From positions 1-64,000 of the forward strand of contig CAJWML010000017.1 in the NCBI GenBank assembly GCA_913043285.1: a stretch of 64,000 nt of DNA, written 5' to 3'. Position numbers and translations under genes: made by a program. Position 1 is the stretch's first letter. Every line of letters starts with the position of its first letter. This document shows positions 1 to 8,535 of this stretch, piece by piece. The notes under the pieces are model-generated. The model worked only from the letters and a program-made list of their open reading frames with translations, made no database searches and was not told the origin of the DNA. The DNA is from CAKZNE01 sp002695025 (GTDB taxonomy: Bacteria > Bacteroidota > Bacteroidia > Flavobacteriales > Schleiferiaceae).

Positions 1-905
1 TCATCGTTCTTTTCCAATTCGTTCATCAGCGCTTTCATGCGTTCTTCAAACTGGCCACGATACTTGGTACCTGCCACAAGGGAGGCTAAGTCAAGCGTAA
101 CCACCCTCTTATTGAAAAGAACCCGTGAAACCTTGCGCTTTACAATGCGCAGGGCCAAGCCTTCAGCAATAGCCGATTTGCCTACACCCGGTTCACCGAT
201 AAGCAGGGGATTGTTTTTCTTTCTCCGGCTCAATATCTGGGATACTCTCTCGATCTCCTTTTCACGACCAACTACCGGATCCAGTTTATTTTCTTCGGCA
301 AGCTTAGTCAGATCGCGACCGAAGTTATCCAGTACGGGAGTTTTGCTTTTGGCGTCTGACTTACCTTTGCTGGCCGAAGCACCGGAGTATCCGGGATCTT
401 TACGTTCAAAGTCATCATCATCTTCCCCGTATGACATTTCGCTGCGGGGTTTATCCCTCAACTCATCCGAGTAGTGAGCCTGGTACTCATTCTTTACATT
501 CTCGTAATCCACATCGTACTGACGCAGGACCCTGGAAACCGGGTCATCATCATTGCGAAGTATACATAGCAAAAGATGTGAAGTACGTATTTGATTGCTT
601 TGGAAGAGCTTGGCTTCCAAAAAGGTTGTTTTTAAAGCCTTTTCCGCCTGCCTGGTAAGTGGCAGGTTCTTTTTGGTACTAAGTTGTCCTGAGATATTAG
701 GTGCGCTGATCGCTTCGATTTTCCTCCGGAAACCCTGGATGTTTACTCCAAGATCTTCCAGGATCTGGATGGCGCTGCCTTCACCTTCGCGGATCAATCC
801 GAGCATAAGATGCTCCGTACCAATGTAATCATGCCCCAAACGCAAGGCTTCTTCCTTGCTGTAGCTGATTACGTCCTTTACGCGTGGTGAAAAATTTTCG
901 TCCAT
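1..905 (-). CDS. clpC: ClpC, AAA+ unfoldase of the Clp protease, N-terminal 301 residues (gene runs off the window)
   Basis: The ATG is at 905 and the reading frame is still open at the window edge. Residues 1-145 are a double Clp_N domain (starts MDENFSPRVKDVISYSKEEA, with a GTEHLMLGLIREGEG segment). A charged linker with an EDDDDFE stretch follows at about 160-190. The first AAA+ domain then begins (LDPVVGREKEIERV), with Walker A GEPGVGKS at 237-244 and the KYRGQFEERMK pore/arginine segment at 281-291. ClpC hexamers unfold proteins and feed ClpP in the cytosol; this is established for the family. The gene diverges from gyrA and has a very good Bacteroidota promoter upstream. ClpB is less likely because of the N-domain and linker, but the missing second half prevents a complete check. 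Confidence 0.95.
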   Translation of the reverse strand, partial: MDENFSPRVKDVISYSKEEALRLGHDYIGTEHLMLGLIREGEGSAIQILEDLGVNIQGFRRKIEAISAPNISGQLSTKKNLPLTRQAEKALKTTFLEAKLFQSNQIRTSHLLLCILRNDDDPVSRVLRQYDVDYENVKNEYQAHYSDELRDKPRSEMSYGEDDDDFERKDPGYSGASASKGKSDAKSKTPVLDNFGRDLTKLAEENKLDPVVGREKEIERVSQILSRRKKNNPLLIGEPGVGKSAIAEGLALRIVKRKVSRVLFNKRVVTLDLASLVAGTKYRGQFEERMKALMNELEKND

Positions 906-977
906 GAATTATAATTGATAAAATAAAGCTAGTGAGTATGCTAGTATGTACGAATACTATGCCAACCCAGTTTCATT

Positions 978-1007
978 CAAAGTTAGGTTTATGACCAACA
1001 CAGCCAA
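978..1007 (-). promoter_or_regulatory. Promoter of clpC
   Basis: On the minus strand TTG (1007-1005) is followed after 19 bases by TAACTTTG (985-978), a perfect match to the Bacteroidota housekeeping promoter TTG / TAnnTTTG. It leaves a leader of roughly 65-70 bases before the clpC ATG. Confidence 0.7.
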
Positions 1008-1098
1008 AGACAAAAGAGTTTATAATTATTAACAGGCGGTCCAGGCAAATTGTGAGTAATTAACGCACTGGTAAGGCATTTTAGCGCTGTTGTTACCC

Positions 1099-1106
1099 TA
1101 TATTTG
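1099..1106 (+). promoter_or_regulatory. -7 element of the gyrA promoter
   Basis: TATATTTG matches TAnnTTTG exactly and lies 47 bases before the gyrA ATG. No clear TTG is seen at the usual upstream distance, so the call rests on the -7 element alone. Confidence 0.5.
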
Positions 1107-1153
1107 AGCTTTTTGTTAACAGAAGACTAATATTGGCTTAAAGAACTGACACA

Positions 1154-3682
1154 ATGGCCGAAGGAGAAAGAATAATTCCTATCAATATTGAGGAGGAAAT
1201 GAAGTCCTCTTACATCGACTACTCCATGTCGGTGATAGTTTCAAGGGCTCTGCCGGATGTGCGTGACGGAATGAAACCCGTACACCGCAGGGTATTGTAT
1301 GGAATGTATGAATTAGGCGTGTTATCCAACCGCTCGTATAAGAAATCCGCTCGTATAGTAGGGGAGGTATTGGGTAAGTTCCACCCTCACGGTGACTCAT
1401 CCGTTTACGATACCATGGTACGTATGGCCCAGCCCTGGAGTTTGCGCTATATGATGGTTGACGGACAGGGTAACTTCGGGTCTGTGGACGGTGACCCACC
1501 CGCAGCCATGCGTTACACCGAAGCACGCCTTCAGAAGATCTCTGAAGAAATGCTTTCCGATATCGATAAGGAAACGGTTGATTTTCAACTCAACTTTGAT
1601 GACTCACTGCAAGAGCCTACCGTTTTACCCACCCGCATCCCTAACTTGCTGGTAAACGGTGCATCCGGTATTGCGGTAGGTATGGCTACCAACATGCCAC
1701 CCCACAACTTAACAGAGTCTATTGATGCCATTAACGCTTACATTGAGAACCGTGACATTACCGTAGCGGAACTGATGGAGCAACATATTAAAGCCCCCGA
1801 CTTTCCTACCGGTGGTACCATCTACGGTTATGAAGGGGTAAAGGAAGCCTTTGAAACCGGTCGTGGACGCATCGTATTGCGTGGTAAAGCCACCATAGAA
1901 GAGGTTAAGGGGCGTGAATGCATCATTGTTACGGAGATTCCTTACCAAGTGAATAAGGCTGATATGATCAAGAAAACAGCCGACCTGATCAACGAGAAGA
2001 AGATTGAGGGGATTTCTGATATCAAGGACGAGTCAGACCGTAAGGGTATGCGTATTGTGTATTACCTGAAGCGTGATGCTGTACCAAATGTAGTGTTGAA
2101 TAAATTATACAAGTACACCGCTTTACAATCTTCATTTTCAGTAAATAATATTGCTCTTGTAAGCGGTCGTCCTGAGCAGTTGAACCTCAAAGATCTGATC
2201 GTTCACTTTGTGGAGCACCGTCATGATGTAGTGGTGCGCAGAACACAATATGAACTGCGTAAGGCCGAGGAACGAGCCCATATCCTGGAAGGATTGCTGG
2301 TAGCCCTGGATCACCTCGATGAAATCATTGCCCTGATCCGTGGTTCCCAAACTCCCGAAGAAGCTCGGGAAGGATTAATGAGCAATTACGACCTGTCCGA
2401 AATTCAGGCACGTGCTATTCTGGACCTGCGCTTGCAGAAGCTCACCGGACTGGAGCGTGATAAGATCAAGGAGGAATACAACGAATTGATGGAGAAGATC
2501 GCTTATTATAAGCGAATCCTGAATGAAGAGGATCTGCGCATGACCATTATCAAGGAAGAACTTCTTGAAATAAAGGAGAAGTACGGTGATGAGCGCAGAA
2601 CCGATATCGAGTATGCCGGAGGCGATGTAAGTATTGAAGACATGATCCCCGATGAGGAAGTGGTGATCACCATTTCGTACGCAGGGTATATCAAACGTAC
2701 TCCGCTTACCGAATACAAGAAGCAAAACCGTGGTGGCGTAGGTCACCGTGGTGTGCAAACCCGTGATGAAGACTTTATTGAACACATTTTTGTGGCCACC
2801 AACCACAACTATATGTTATTCTTTACCGAGTGGGGTCGTTGTTATTGGCTGCGCGTATTTGAAATTCCGGAAGGCACTAAGTCCAGTAAGGGGCGTGCCA
2901 TCCAAAACCTGATCAATATTCCTTTGGACGATAAGGTGAAAGCCTTTATTAATACTAAGGACCTGAAGGATGAAGAGTATGTAAACGAGCATTTTATCAT
3001 GATGGTAACCAAAAAAGGTGTTATCAAGAAGACTTCGCTTGAGTCGTATTCCCGTCCCCGGGTAAATGGTATCAACGCCATAACCGTACGGGAAGGTGAT
3101 ACCTTACTGGAAGCAAAACTTACCACCGGTAAGGATGAAATACTGATGGCCAAGCGAAGCGGTAAAGCCATTCGTTTTAATGAATCCACAGTTCGTGCAA
3201 TGGGCCGTAACGCCAGCGGTGTTCGGGGAGTTACCCTTGAAAACGATAAGGATGAAGTGATTGGCATGGTTACTATTCCTGACCCAGAAGATGAAAGTGT
3301 AAGCATACTGGTCATCTCTGAAAAGGGTTACGGCAAGCGTACCCAGCTAGAGGATTACCGTATTACCAACCGTGGAGGTAAGGGTGTTAAAACCCTTTCC
3401 ATTACTGATAAGACGGGTAGTCTGGTAGCTATTAAAGCAGTAACCGATGATGATGACCTGATGGTGATCAATAAGAGTGGGGTCATGATCCGCACCGGGA
3501 TGAACGGTATCCGTGTAATGGGCCGTGCTACGCAGGGTGTACGTGTTATAAACCTCAAGAATAACGATGAAATAGCTTCTGTGGCCAAAGTTCCGGCTGC
3601 GGAGGAAGAAGAACTTACAGAAGGTGAAGCAGGACCAGAGGGCGATAACACTCCTGATGCTCCTACAGCCTCAGAAGAGTAG
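1154..3682 (+). CDS. gyrA: DNA gyrase subunit A
   Basis: 842 residues, a usual length. GyrA with GyrB introduces negative supercoils using ATP. The N-terminal breakage-reunion domain is complete. The catalytic tyrosine is Tyr121 in AAMRYTEARL. The quinolone-resistance region HPHGDSSVYDTMVRMAQ starts near residue 77, with Ser82 and Asp86 at the positions of E. coli Ser83 and Asp87, so it looks wild type. The C-terminal half carries six-bladed beta-pinwheel repeats with a GyrA-box-like NRGGKGVKT near residue 725, which favours gyrase over topoisomerase IV. The tail is acidic (EEEELTEGEAGPEGDN). The ATG follows a TAnnTTTG promoter, and a strong terminator lies 30 bases after the stop. The gene stands alone, divergent from clpC. 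Confidence 0.98.
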   Translation: MAEGERIIPINIEEEMKSSYIDYSMSVIVSRALPDVRDGMKPVHRRVLYGMYELGVLSNRSYKKSARIVGEVLGKFHPHGDSSVYDTMVRMAQPWSLRYMMVDGQGNFGSVDGDPPAAMRYTEARLQKISEEMLSDIDKETVDFQLNFDDSLQEPTVLPTRIPNLLVNGASGIAVGMATNMPPHNLTESIDAINAYIENRDITVAELMEQHIKAPDFPTGGTIYGYEGVKEAFETGRGRIVLRGKATIEEVKGRECIIVTEIPYQVNKADMIKKTADLINEKKIEGISDIKDESDRKGMRIVYYLKRDAVPNVVLNKLYKYTALQSSFSVNNIALVSGRPEQLNLKDLIVHFVEHRHDVVVRRTQYELRKAEERAHILEGLLVALDHLDEIIALIRGSQTPEEAREGLMSNYDLSEIQARAILDLRLQKLTGLERDKIKEEYNELMEKIAYYKRILNEEDLRMTIIKEELLEIKEKYGDERRTDIEYAGGDVSIEDMIPDEEVVITISYAGYIKRTPLTEYKKQNRGGVGHRGVQTRDEDFIEHIFVATNHNYMLFFTEWGRCYWLRVFEIPEGTKSSKGRAIQNLINIPLDDKVKAFINTKDLKDEEYVNEHFIMMVTKKGVIKKTSLESYSRPRVNGINAITVREGDTLLEAKLTTGKDEILMAKRSGKAIRFNESTVRAMGRNASGVRGVTLENDKDEVIGMVTIPDPEDESVSILVISEKGYGKRTQLEDYRITNRGGKGVKTLSITDKTGSLVAIKAVTDDDDLMVINKSGVMIRTGMNGIRVMGRATQGVRVINLKNNDEIASVAKVPAAEEEELTEGEAGPEGDNTPDAPTASEE

Positions 3683-3711
3683 AGTTCGAAAGGTTTATCA
3701 TAGTATGATGC

Positions 3712-3740
3712 AACCCCCATGTGAAAACATGGGGGTTTTT
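3712..3740 (+). terminator. Rho-independent terminator of gyrA
   Basis: AACCCCCATG and CATGGGGGTT form a perfect 10-bp stem with a 6-base loop, followed by a T run. Confidence 0.9.
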
Positions 3741-3841
3741 TATTTCCACACAACACCCAACCCTTATTCGCTGTTTCCCGTTTGTTGAAATAGGTGCGAA
3801 AAAACTAGATAAAGGCTTATTCTGAAGGGCCTGTTTTGGTT

Positions 3842-3930
3842 TTAATCCGCCATTAATGGTTTACCCAACCTTAATCCTAAAGAGCGGATTAACAGAAGCG
3901 GCAGACGTATCGTCTTGCCGCTTTTCTTTT
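3842..3930 (+). ncRNA. Candidate structured RNA: 9-bp stem followed by an intrinsic terminator, upstream of the YihY gene
   Basis: This lies in the 316-base gap between gyrA and the next gene. TTAATCCGC (3842-3850) pairs perfectly with GCGGATTAA (3884-3892) around a 33-base loop. Three bases later a second hairpin (3896-3923, 12 bp with one bulge and a TAT loop) runs into TTTTCTTTT. This second terminator is over 150 bases past gyrA's own terminator, and no ORF lies between. It could end a small RNA, or act as a leader or attenuator of the downstream membrane-protein gene, whose ATG is 69 bases beyond. No known riboswitch family is recognised. The rest of the gap (3741-3841 and 3931-3998) shows no other clear element. 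Confidence 0.4.
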
Positions 3931-3998
3931 GCCATACCAACGGTTTTAGCGAACAATTTTGGCATGTATGATTTTATATCTTCATTCATTGAATATCT

Positions 3999-4961
3999 AT
4001 GCGCGTCAATTTTAAAAGTATCTGGCGGGTCCTGAAGGATACCAGCAAAGGATGGATAGATTCCGATCCTTTCCGCGAAAGTGCAGTCATATCCTATTAT
4101 GCTATTTTTTCGATTCCCGGTTTGCTGATCATCGTTATCTGGGTGGCCGGTATCTTTTTCGGGCAGGAAGCTGTGCGGGGAGAGATAGGTTCCCAGGTGG
4201 GCGATATGATGGGTCCCACAGCAGCAGAGGGGGTAGAGTCGCTGATCAAGAGTGCAGCCCTGGACCAATCCAGTATGATCATGAAGATCATTGGTATCGG
4301 TACGCTGGTTTTCGGAGCCACCACCTTATTCTTCCAATTGCAGAAATCACTCAACAATATATGGGATGTGCAGCCAGTACCGGAAAGCAACTTCCGTAAA
4401 TTTCTGTATGACCGGGCCTATTCCCTGGGCCTCATCATGGTTATTGCCTTTCTCTTATTGATCACTCTGGTATTGTCAGCGCTTATTTCGGTGGTTTCTA
4501 CCTGGATAGAACGCAACTTCGGAGAATACCTGCTTTACCTGGTGCAGGTGGTTAACTTTATCCTGGCCCTGGGTATCGTTACCTGCCTTTTTGCCATAAT
4601 GTTCAAGGTTTTGCCAGATGTGGAAGTGGGATGGCGTTCCGTTTGGGTAGGTGCATTATTGACCGCTGTTTTGTTTAGCATCGGGAAAACCCTGCTGGGA
4701 CTGTACTTTGGAGTGGCCGATCCTACATCGGGTTTTGGTGCGGCAGGCACCGTGATCCTGGTGATCATGTGGGTTAATTATACTTGCCTTATCCTCTTTT
4801 TCGGTGCTGAATTCACCCAGGTATTCGCTCGTAAATATTTTCATCGTATTGAGCCTTCCAAACATGCCAAGTGGAGTGCCAATTATATTCTTCATCAACA
4901 ACAGCTTGAGGAAGCCGAAGAAGGTGAAAAACCAGAAAAACAGGCCCAGGCAGACTCTTAA
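3999..4961 (+). CDS. YihY/BrkB family integral membrane protein
   Basis: 320 residues with about six membrane segments, for example AVISYYAIFSIPGLLIIVIWVAGIFF near residue 30, LIMVIAFLLLITLVLSALI near 145 and FNTILALGI-like stretches further on. The family hallmark layout is present: an N-terminal DPFRESAVISYYAIFSIPGL motif, the central GATTLFFQLQKSLNNIWDV segment and the C-terminal YFGVADPTSGFGAAGTVILVIMWVNYT block. The C-terminus is charged and cytoplasmic (EEAEEGEKPEKQAQ). The family was once called ribonuclease BN, but that assignment was withdrawn; the function of most members is unknown. The gene is monocistronic. A candidate structured RNA lies in its leader region. Confidence 0.85.
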   Translation: MRVNFKSIWRVLKDTSKGWIDSDPFRESAVISYYAIFSIPGLLIIVIWVAGIFFGQEAVRGEIGSQVGDMMGPTAAEGVESLIKSAALDQSSMIMKIIGIGTLVFGATTLFFQLQKSLNNIWDVQPVPESNFRKFLYDRAYSLGLIMVIAFLLLITLVLSALISVVSTWIERNFGEYLLYLVQVVNFILALGIVTCLFAIMFKVLPDVEVGWRSVWVGALLTAVLFSIGKTLLGLYFGVADPTSGFGAAGTVILVIMWVNYTCLILFFGAEFTQVFARKYFHRIEPSKHAKWSANYILHQQQLEEAEEGEKPEKQAQADS

Positions 4962-5062
4962 ATCACACACTTACAAAAGCTAAACTCCTTAGGTTCTAAA
5001 GCAATACATTACGGCTATTTAATTCGTTTTCTCATTCTTAACCGTCTTTAGATAGTTTTTTC

Positions 5063-5087
5063 TAACCCTCATCCCTTAACCTTCGTC
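5063..5087 (+). promoter_or_regulatory. ECF-type promoter before the sigma factor gene (TAACC - 16 bases - CGTC)
   Basis: TAACC at 5063-5067 and CGTC at 5084-5087 are separated by exactly 16 bases. This is the spacing and style of ECF sigma promoters (AAC-type -35, CGTC-type -10). The same arrangement recurs at 7414-7438. The expected start site is only a few bases before the GTG at 5098, so the transcript would be nearly leaderless. The inference is autoregulation by the sigma factor it precedes. Confidence 0.6.
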
Positions 5088-5097
5088 TGGATTAATA

Positions 5098-5649
5098 GTG
5101 GATCAGGAATTAAAGGATATAATCAAGGGCTGTAAAAAACACAATACACAGGCTCAAAAGGATTGTTACTCCAGGTTTTATGGGAAAATGTTTCCCCTTT
5201 GCCTGCGCTATGTAGGGCAAAGGGAAGAAGCGCAGGAAGTGCTAAACGATGCCTTTCTTAAGGTTTTCACGTCCATCAATCAATACCAGGGCATAGGAAG
5301 CTTTGAGGGGTGGATACGAAAGATAGTGGTGCACAAATGCCTGGACTATCTGCGCAGTGTTTCGCGGCACCGTAATACCATCAAGAACCCGGATACTTTT
5401 TTTTGCCCGACAACCATTTCCTCTGAAGCTGAAGAGCAGCACCATTATTACTATTTGAGTTGGTTGCTTAACGGTTTACCCGAACAGCATAAGAACGTGT
5501 TCAACCTGTTCGTGCTTGATGGTTACAACCACCAAGAAATCGGCAGGAAGCTCAATATTACGGTGGCCAACTCCAAATATTGCCTGCACCAGGCCAGGAA
5601 AGCATTACAGGAAAATCTTAAGACTATACAGGAAAATGAAAGATCATGA
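5098..5649 (+). CDS. ECF-family RNA polymerase sigma factor (locus A)
   Basis: 183 residues with a GTG start; no ATG is available before residue 30. Region 2 spans about residues 18-88 (CYSRFYGKMFPLCLRYVGQREEAQEVLNDAF and SFEGWIRKIVVHKCLDYLR). Region 4 spans about 120-175 (LPEQHKNVFNLFVLDGYNHQEIGRKLNI with the helix-turn-helix). There is no sigma region 3, as in ECF factors. The gene overlaps the next one by 14 bases, so the sigma factor and its presumed membrane regulator are translationally coupled. An ECF-type promoter directly upstream suggests autoregulation. A paralogous sigma gene is at 58457-59002. Confidence 0.93.
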   Translation: MDQELKDIIKGCKKHNTQAQKDCYSRFYGKMFPLCLRYVGQREEAQEVLNDAFLKVFTSINQYQGIGSFEGWIRKIVVHKCLDYLRSVSRHRNTIKNPDTFFCPTTISSEAEEQHHYYYLSWLLNGLPEQHKNVFNLFVLDGYNHQEIGRKLNITVANSKYCLHQARKALQENLKTIQENERS

Positions 5650-6823
5650 TGAAATAGACCAGCTCTTTCAAAAGGCTTTTAGGAAGGCTGAGGAGCCTTT
5701 TGACGAAAAATACTGGGAAGATTTTTACGAAACCAGGAAAGGCAGGCTTGTAAAGCAAAACTCAAGGAGCTGGTTGCTCTGGAGTTTAATAGTGCTAATC
5801 GTTGGTATACTTGGTGTGGTGGCCTGGTTTGGAATAGAAGCTGAGACACCGAATAAAAAGGAAGTGGTACCATTACCTTTTGAAGAGGTGGTGCCTAAAG
5901 AAAAGGAAAGTAGCCAACAAACCGTTTCATCAGTTGTAGACCCTACGACCGAGGTAAACCGGGAGCAGGGAGGAAGAGAAGTCTACGCAGATGAGACAGC
6001 GGAACCTTCTCCCTTTGCAAAAATTCCCAGGGAGGTTACTACTTATGCTGCGCCTAAGCCAGACTATTTCCTGAACAAAAATGAGCAGAATGCGCAAGGG
6101 GAAATGTCAAGAGAATCTACAAACAGAGCATCCTTTATGATCCATGCGGTTCCCAGGGACTTCTCGGTTGGTGAATTGGACATTAACCACCAGCCCGGGA
6201 AGATAGAGACAAAGGCCTGGCCAAAACCTTCGGGAAATACTTTTTTTACAGAGCTGGGTATACGGCAAAACCTGGGAGCTTCAGGAAGCAATTCAAGCGG
6301 GTTATCGGAAAGAATTACCATAGGTGTGGGCTATGTTATGAACCTGGCTAAAAGGCAGTCATTAGTAATTTCGTTTCATTATACGCAACGCGGAGGGTCT
6401 GGCATTAAATTCAATTCCGAAGAAACCTACCGCTACCTTCAGGAGTACAAAACCCTGTATGAATATGAGCTGGACCATTATCAAAGTCTGGATCTGTCAT
6501 TTAACTACCGGTGGCAATTAAGTAACCGTGCCAGCTTACAGGCCGGCTTGTTTGGTTCTTTCCTTCTGAACCATCACGGTTCGCTATACCGGCAGTATTC
6601 CTATTCCGAAACAGAAAAAGAAGATTTGGGTGATGGCTATGATCCCGGTATGAGGTTTTTAACTCCAGGAGCCCAGTTAGGTGTAGGTTATATACTGAAC
6701 CCGTTTACGGAAGTGCAATTAAATTACCGCCATTCGGCAACTCCGGTCAACCGTATGGAGTATACATCATCTCAATTGCAGATACACGAACTCATTCTCT
6801 CCATTCAATACAAGCTGAACTAA
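5636..6823 (+). CDS. Anti-sigma-like inner-membrane protein fused to an outer-membrane beta-barrel domain (locus A)
   Basis: 395 residues from the ATG at 5636, chosen because MKDHDEIDQLFQKAF begins a short cytoplasmic domain; the longer frame starts inside the sigma gene. Residues 1-45 are charged and presumably cytoplasmic. 46-66 is a single membrane helix (SWLLWSLIVLIVGILGVVAW). 67-200 is a proline-, glutamate- and serine-rich linker. 203-395 has alternating amphipathic strands and turns typical of an 8-strand-like outer-membrane barrel, ending ELILSIQYKLN. The position after an ECF sigma gene argues for an anti-sigma role, with the barrel anchored in the outer membrane. No classical zinc-binding anti-sigma motif (HxxxCxxC) is present. 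Related architectures occur near other Bacteroidota ECF genes, but I know of no firm mechanism. The stop overlaps the next start (TAATG). Confidence 0.75.
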   Translation: MKDHDEIDQLFQKAFRKAEEPFDEKYWEDFYETRKGRLVKQNSRSWLLWSLIVLIVGILGVVAWFGIEAETPNKKEVVPLPFEEVVPKEKESSQQTVSSVVDPTTEVNREQGGREVYADETAEPSPFAKIPREVTTYAAPKPDYFLNKNEQNAQGEMSRESTNRASFMIHAVPRDFSVGELDINHQPGKIETKAWPKPSGNTFFTELGIRQNLGASGSNSSGLSERITIGVGYVMNLAKRQSLVISFHYTQRGGSGIKFNSEETYRYLQEYKTLYEYELDHYQSLDLSFNYRWQLSNRASLQAGLFGSFLLNHHGSLYRQYSYSETEKEDLGDGYDPGMRFLTPGAQLGVGYILNPFTEVQLNYRHSATPVNRMEYTSSQLQIHELILSIQYKLN

Positions 6824-7416
6824 TGAAAAAGCTAAGTTTTCTGACAGTACTATTAACCGTTAGCCTTAGTTGCTCCAAAAAAGAACCACTACCAGATGCA
6901 AATCAGCCTCCGGAGCTTTTCATAAGATGGGAAACGGATAGGGCCGAGGAGGTATACCAGGTTACAGAAAATGGTGTACAAGCCTTTGCCACTACAGCAA
7001 CCCCTGGCTTTGGTACCCGTTACTATGTTTTCACCTATTCACTGGATCCGGATAATTTTATTCAATTGGTATTTAATAATTACTCATCCATGCTGAGCAC
7101 TGATACAACAGTGGATATGAAAAGGACGTTTACGGAAGGAGTAAAACCCTATAATACTTCAGGTTTTTATGCTCCGGATGAAGTAAGCATATACATCATT
7201 GATGTGAATGAACGCGAAAATAGCCTGGCTACGGTTTACCCTAAAAATAAATCTGCGAAGTTTGAAATTACCCAGGTTGAAGAAGTCATTCGCGTTGGCA
7301 GAAAGTATCTTAAAGTGGAATATGCCTTTGAGGCCACTGTTATTTCACCTATGGGTAGCAAGGAGGTAATATTGCGAAATGGCAGTGGTGCTGCCAGTTT
7401 TCCACTTCCTCTCTAA
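6823..7416 (+). CDS. Lipoprotein of unknown function in the ECF operon
   Basis: 197 residues. The N-terminus MKKLSFLTVLLTVSLSCSKK is a signal peptide with a lipobox ending at Cys17, followed by KKEP, so it is probably sorted to the outer membrane. The rest is predicted mostly beta (RYYVFTYSLDPDNFIQLVFNNY, EVSIYIIDVNE, KYLKVEYAFEATVISPMGSKEVI) and resembles a small beta-sandwich, but I do not recognise a family. Its ATG overlaps the preceding stop (TAATG), so it is co-translated with the anti-sigma/barrel fusion and may be its partner. Its own stop codon forms part of the -35 element of the second ECF-type promoter. Confidence 0.8.
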   Translation: MKKLSFLTVLLTVSLSCSKKEPLPDANQPPELFIRWETDRAEEVYQVTENGVQAFATTATPGFGTRYYVFTYSLDPDNFIQLVFNNYSSMLSTDTTVDMKRTFTEGVKPYNTSGFYAPDEVSIYIIDVNERENSLATVYPKNKSAKFEITQVEEVIRVGRKYLKVEYAFEATVISPMGSKEVILRNGSGAASFPLPL

Positions 7417-7438
7417 CCTCTTTCCAGGAATCACCGTC
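7414..7438 (+). promoter_or_regulatory. Second ECF-type promoter (TAACC - 16 bases - CGTC), before the protease gene
   Basis: TAACC at 7414-7418 (its TAA is the stop codon of the preceding lipoprotein) and CGTC at 7435-7438 are 16 bases apart. This is identical to the motif before the sigma gene, and both copies carry an upstream TC and a downstream T. Start of transcription would fall about 25-30 bases before the protease ATG. This places the protease and the following lipoprotein in the same ECF regulon. Confidence 0.6.
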
Positions 7439-7473
7439 TAAAAGAGTGAAGAGTTAATTAAAAAATTCTAAAC

Positions 7474-8535
7474 ATGAAAAAACTAATAATCAGTTCAATC
7501 TTAGTGATGCTTTCTTTGACCATACAAGCACAATCAGTGGTAGGAGGAGCCAATGCCATTAATAACACCTACACCTTTATGGCAGGTTTGCAACAAGTGG
7601 GTGCAGCTGAGAACCAACCTTTCTGTGGTGCCGCCCTGATTCACCCTGAGTGGGTGCTGACGGCCGGACATTGTGCCATGGATGTGTTCAACGGAGGAGG
7701 TACACTGAGTGAAGTAGAGGTAATTATTAATGCCTATTCTTTGCAAAACCCTAATACCAACTACGAGAAGATAAAGGGTGATAGTGTAATTCCGTTTCCT
7801 GCCTATTCCCTAGGTCAGAGCATGAACGATGACATCGCCCTAATCCACCTGGAAACACCTTCAATCTTTACCCCCATCCTTTTACCTTCTGAAGCTGATT
7901 CCATATTGGAAGCGGCCGGGGCACAGGTAAGGGTATTAGGATGGGGCATCTCCGACACGGCCAACCAACAATTCAGGATAGATACTCTGCAAACCACGGT
8001 CATCGATGTAATTGCCACTTCGGTGTGTAATGAATCCAGCCGTTACAATGGTGGTATTACCGATGATATGATTTGTGCCGGTAAACTGGTAGGCTCTGCG
8101 CAAGGGGCAGCAGCAGGTGATAGCGGAGGCCCTCTTTTTGCAGAGGTAAATGGACAACGCATCCTGCTGGGGGCCGTTAGCTGGGGGCAACAGCGATACT
8201 CTACCAGTCAATATCCAGGTATTTATACCAAGGTGCGTAAATACCGCAACTGGATAGATCAGACCATCACTTCCATAGGTTTGTCTGAGCATTTCCTGGA
8301 AAGAACTACCCATATTTACCAGCAAGGATCTACTCTGAAGGTGGAATTCCAAAAACCATTGGAATATGAAACAAGCCTGAAACTACTGGACGTATCTGGC
8401 CGAACTTTAATGGAGAAGGAACTTGGACCCGGTCAGCTGGAATTTGAACTGAACGTAAATCAGGCTCCGGGGCTGTATATCGTAAATCTCCAGTCTGGTA
8501 ATAATGGGTTCAGCCGTAAAGTGGTATTGCGATGA
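7474..8535 (+). CDS. Secreted S1-family (chymotrypsin-fold) serine protease with T9SS sorting domain
   Basis: 353 residues. A Sec signal peptide is cleaved near residue 20 (LTIQAQ), leaving an S-VVGG N-terminus like the activated form of S1 proteases. The catalytic triad is complete: His66 (TAGHC), Asp120 (NDDIALI) and Ser217 (GDSGGPL). The specificity-pocket position six residues before the serine is Gly211, not the Asp of trypsins, so cleavage after small or hydrophobic residues is more likely. Residues 270-353 form a T9SS type A sorting domain (LKLLDVSGRTLMEKEL, PGLYIVNLQSG, ending RKVVLR), so it should be secreted and anchored or released at the cell surface. An ECF-type promoter lies upstream, and the downstream lipoprotein overlaps by 4 bases (ATGA). 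Confidence 0.94.
   Translation: MKKLIISSILVMLSLTIQAQSVVGGANAINNTYTFMAGLQQVGAAENQPFCGAALIHPEWVLTAGHCAMDVFNGGGTLSEVEVIINAYSLQNPNTNYEKIKGDSVIPFPAYSLGQSMNDDIALIHLETPSIFTPILLPSEADSILEAAGAQVRVLGWGISDTANQQFRIDTLQTTVIDVIATSVCNESSRYNGGITDDMICAGKLVGSAQGAAAGDSGGPLFAEVNGQRILLGAVSWGQQRYSTSQYPGIYTKVRKYRNWIDQTITSIGLSEHFLERTTHIYQQGSTLKVEFQKPLEYETSLKLLDVSGRTLMEKELGPGQLEFELNVNQAPGLYIVNLQSGNNGFSRKVVLR

Noticed and set aside
2375..3315. Open frames antisense to gyrA
   Set aside because: They mirror gyrA, have no start context or family similarity, and run against a clear conserved gene.
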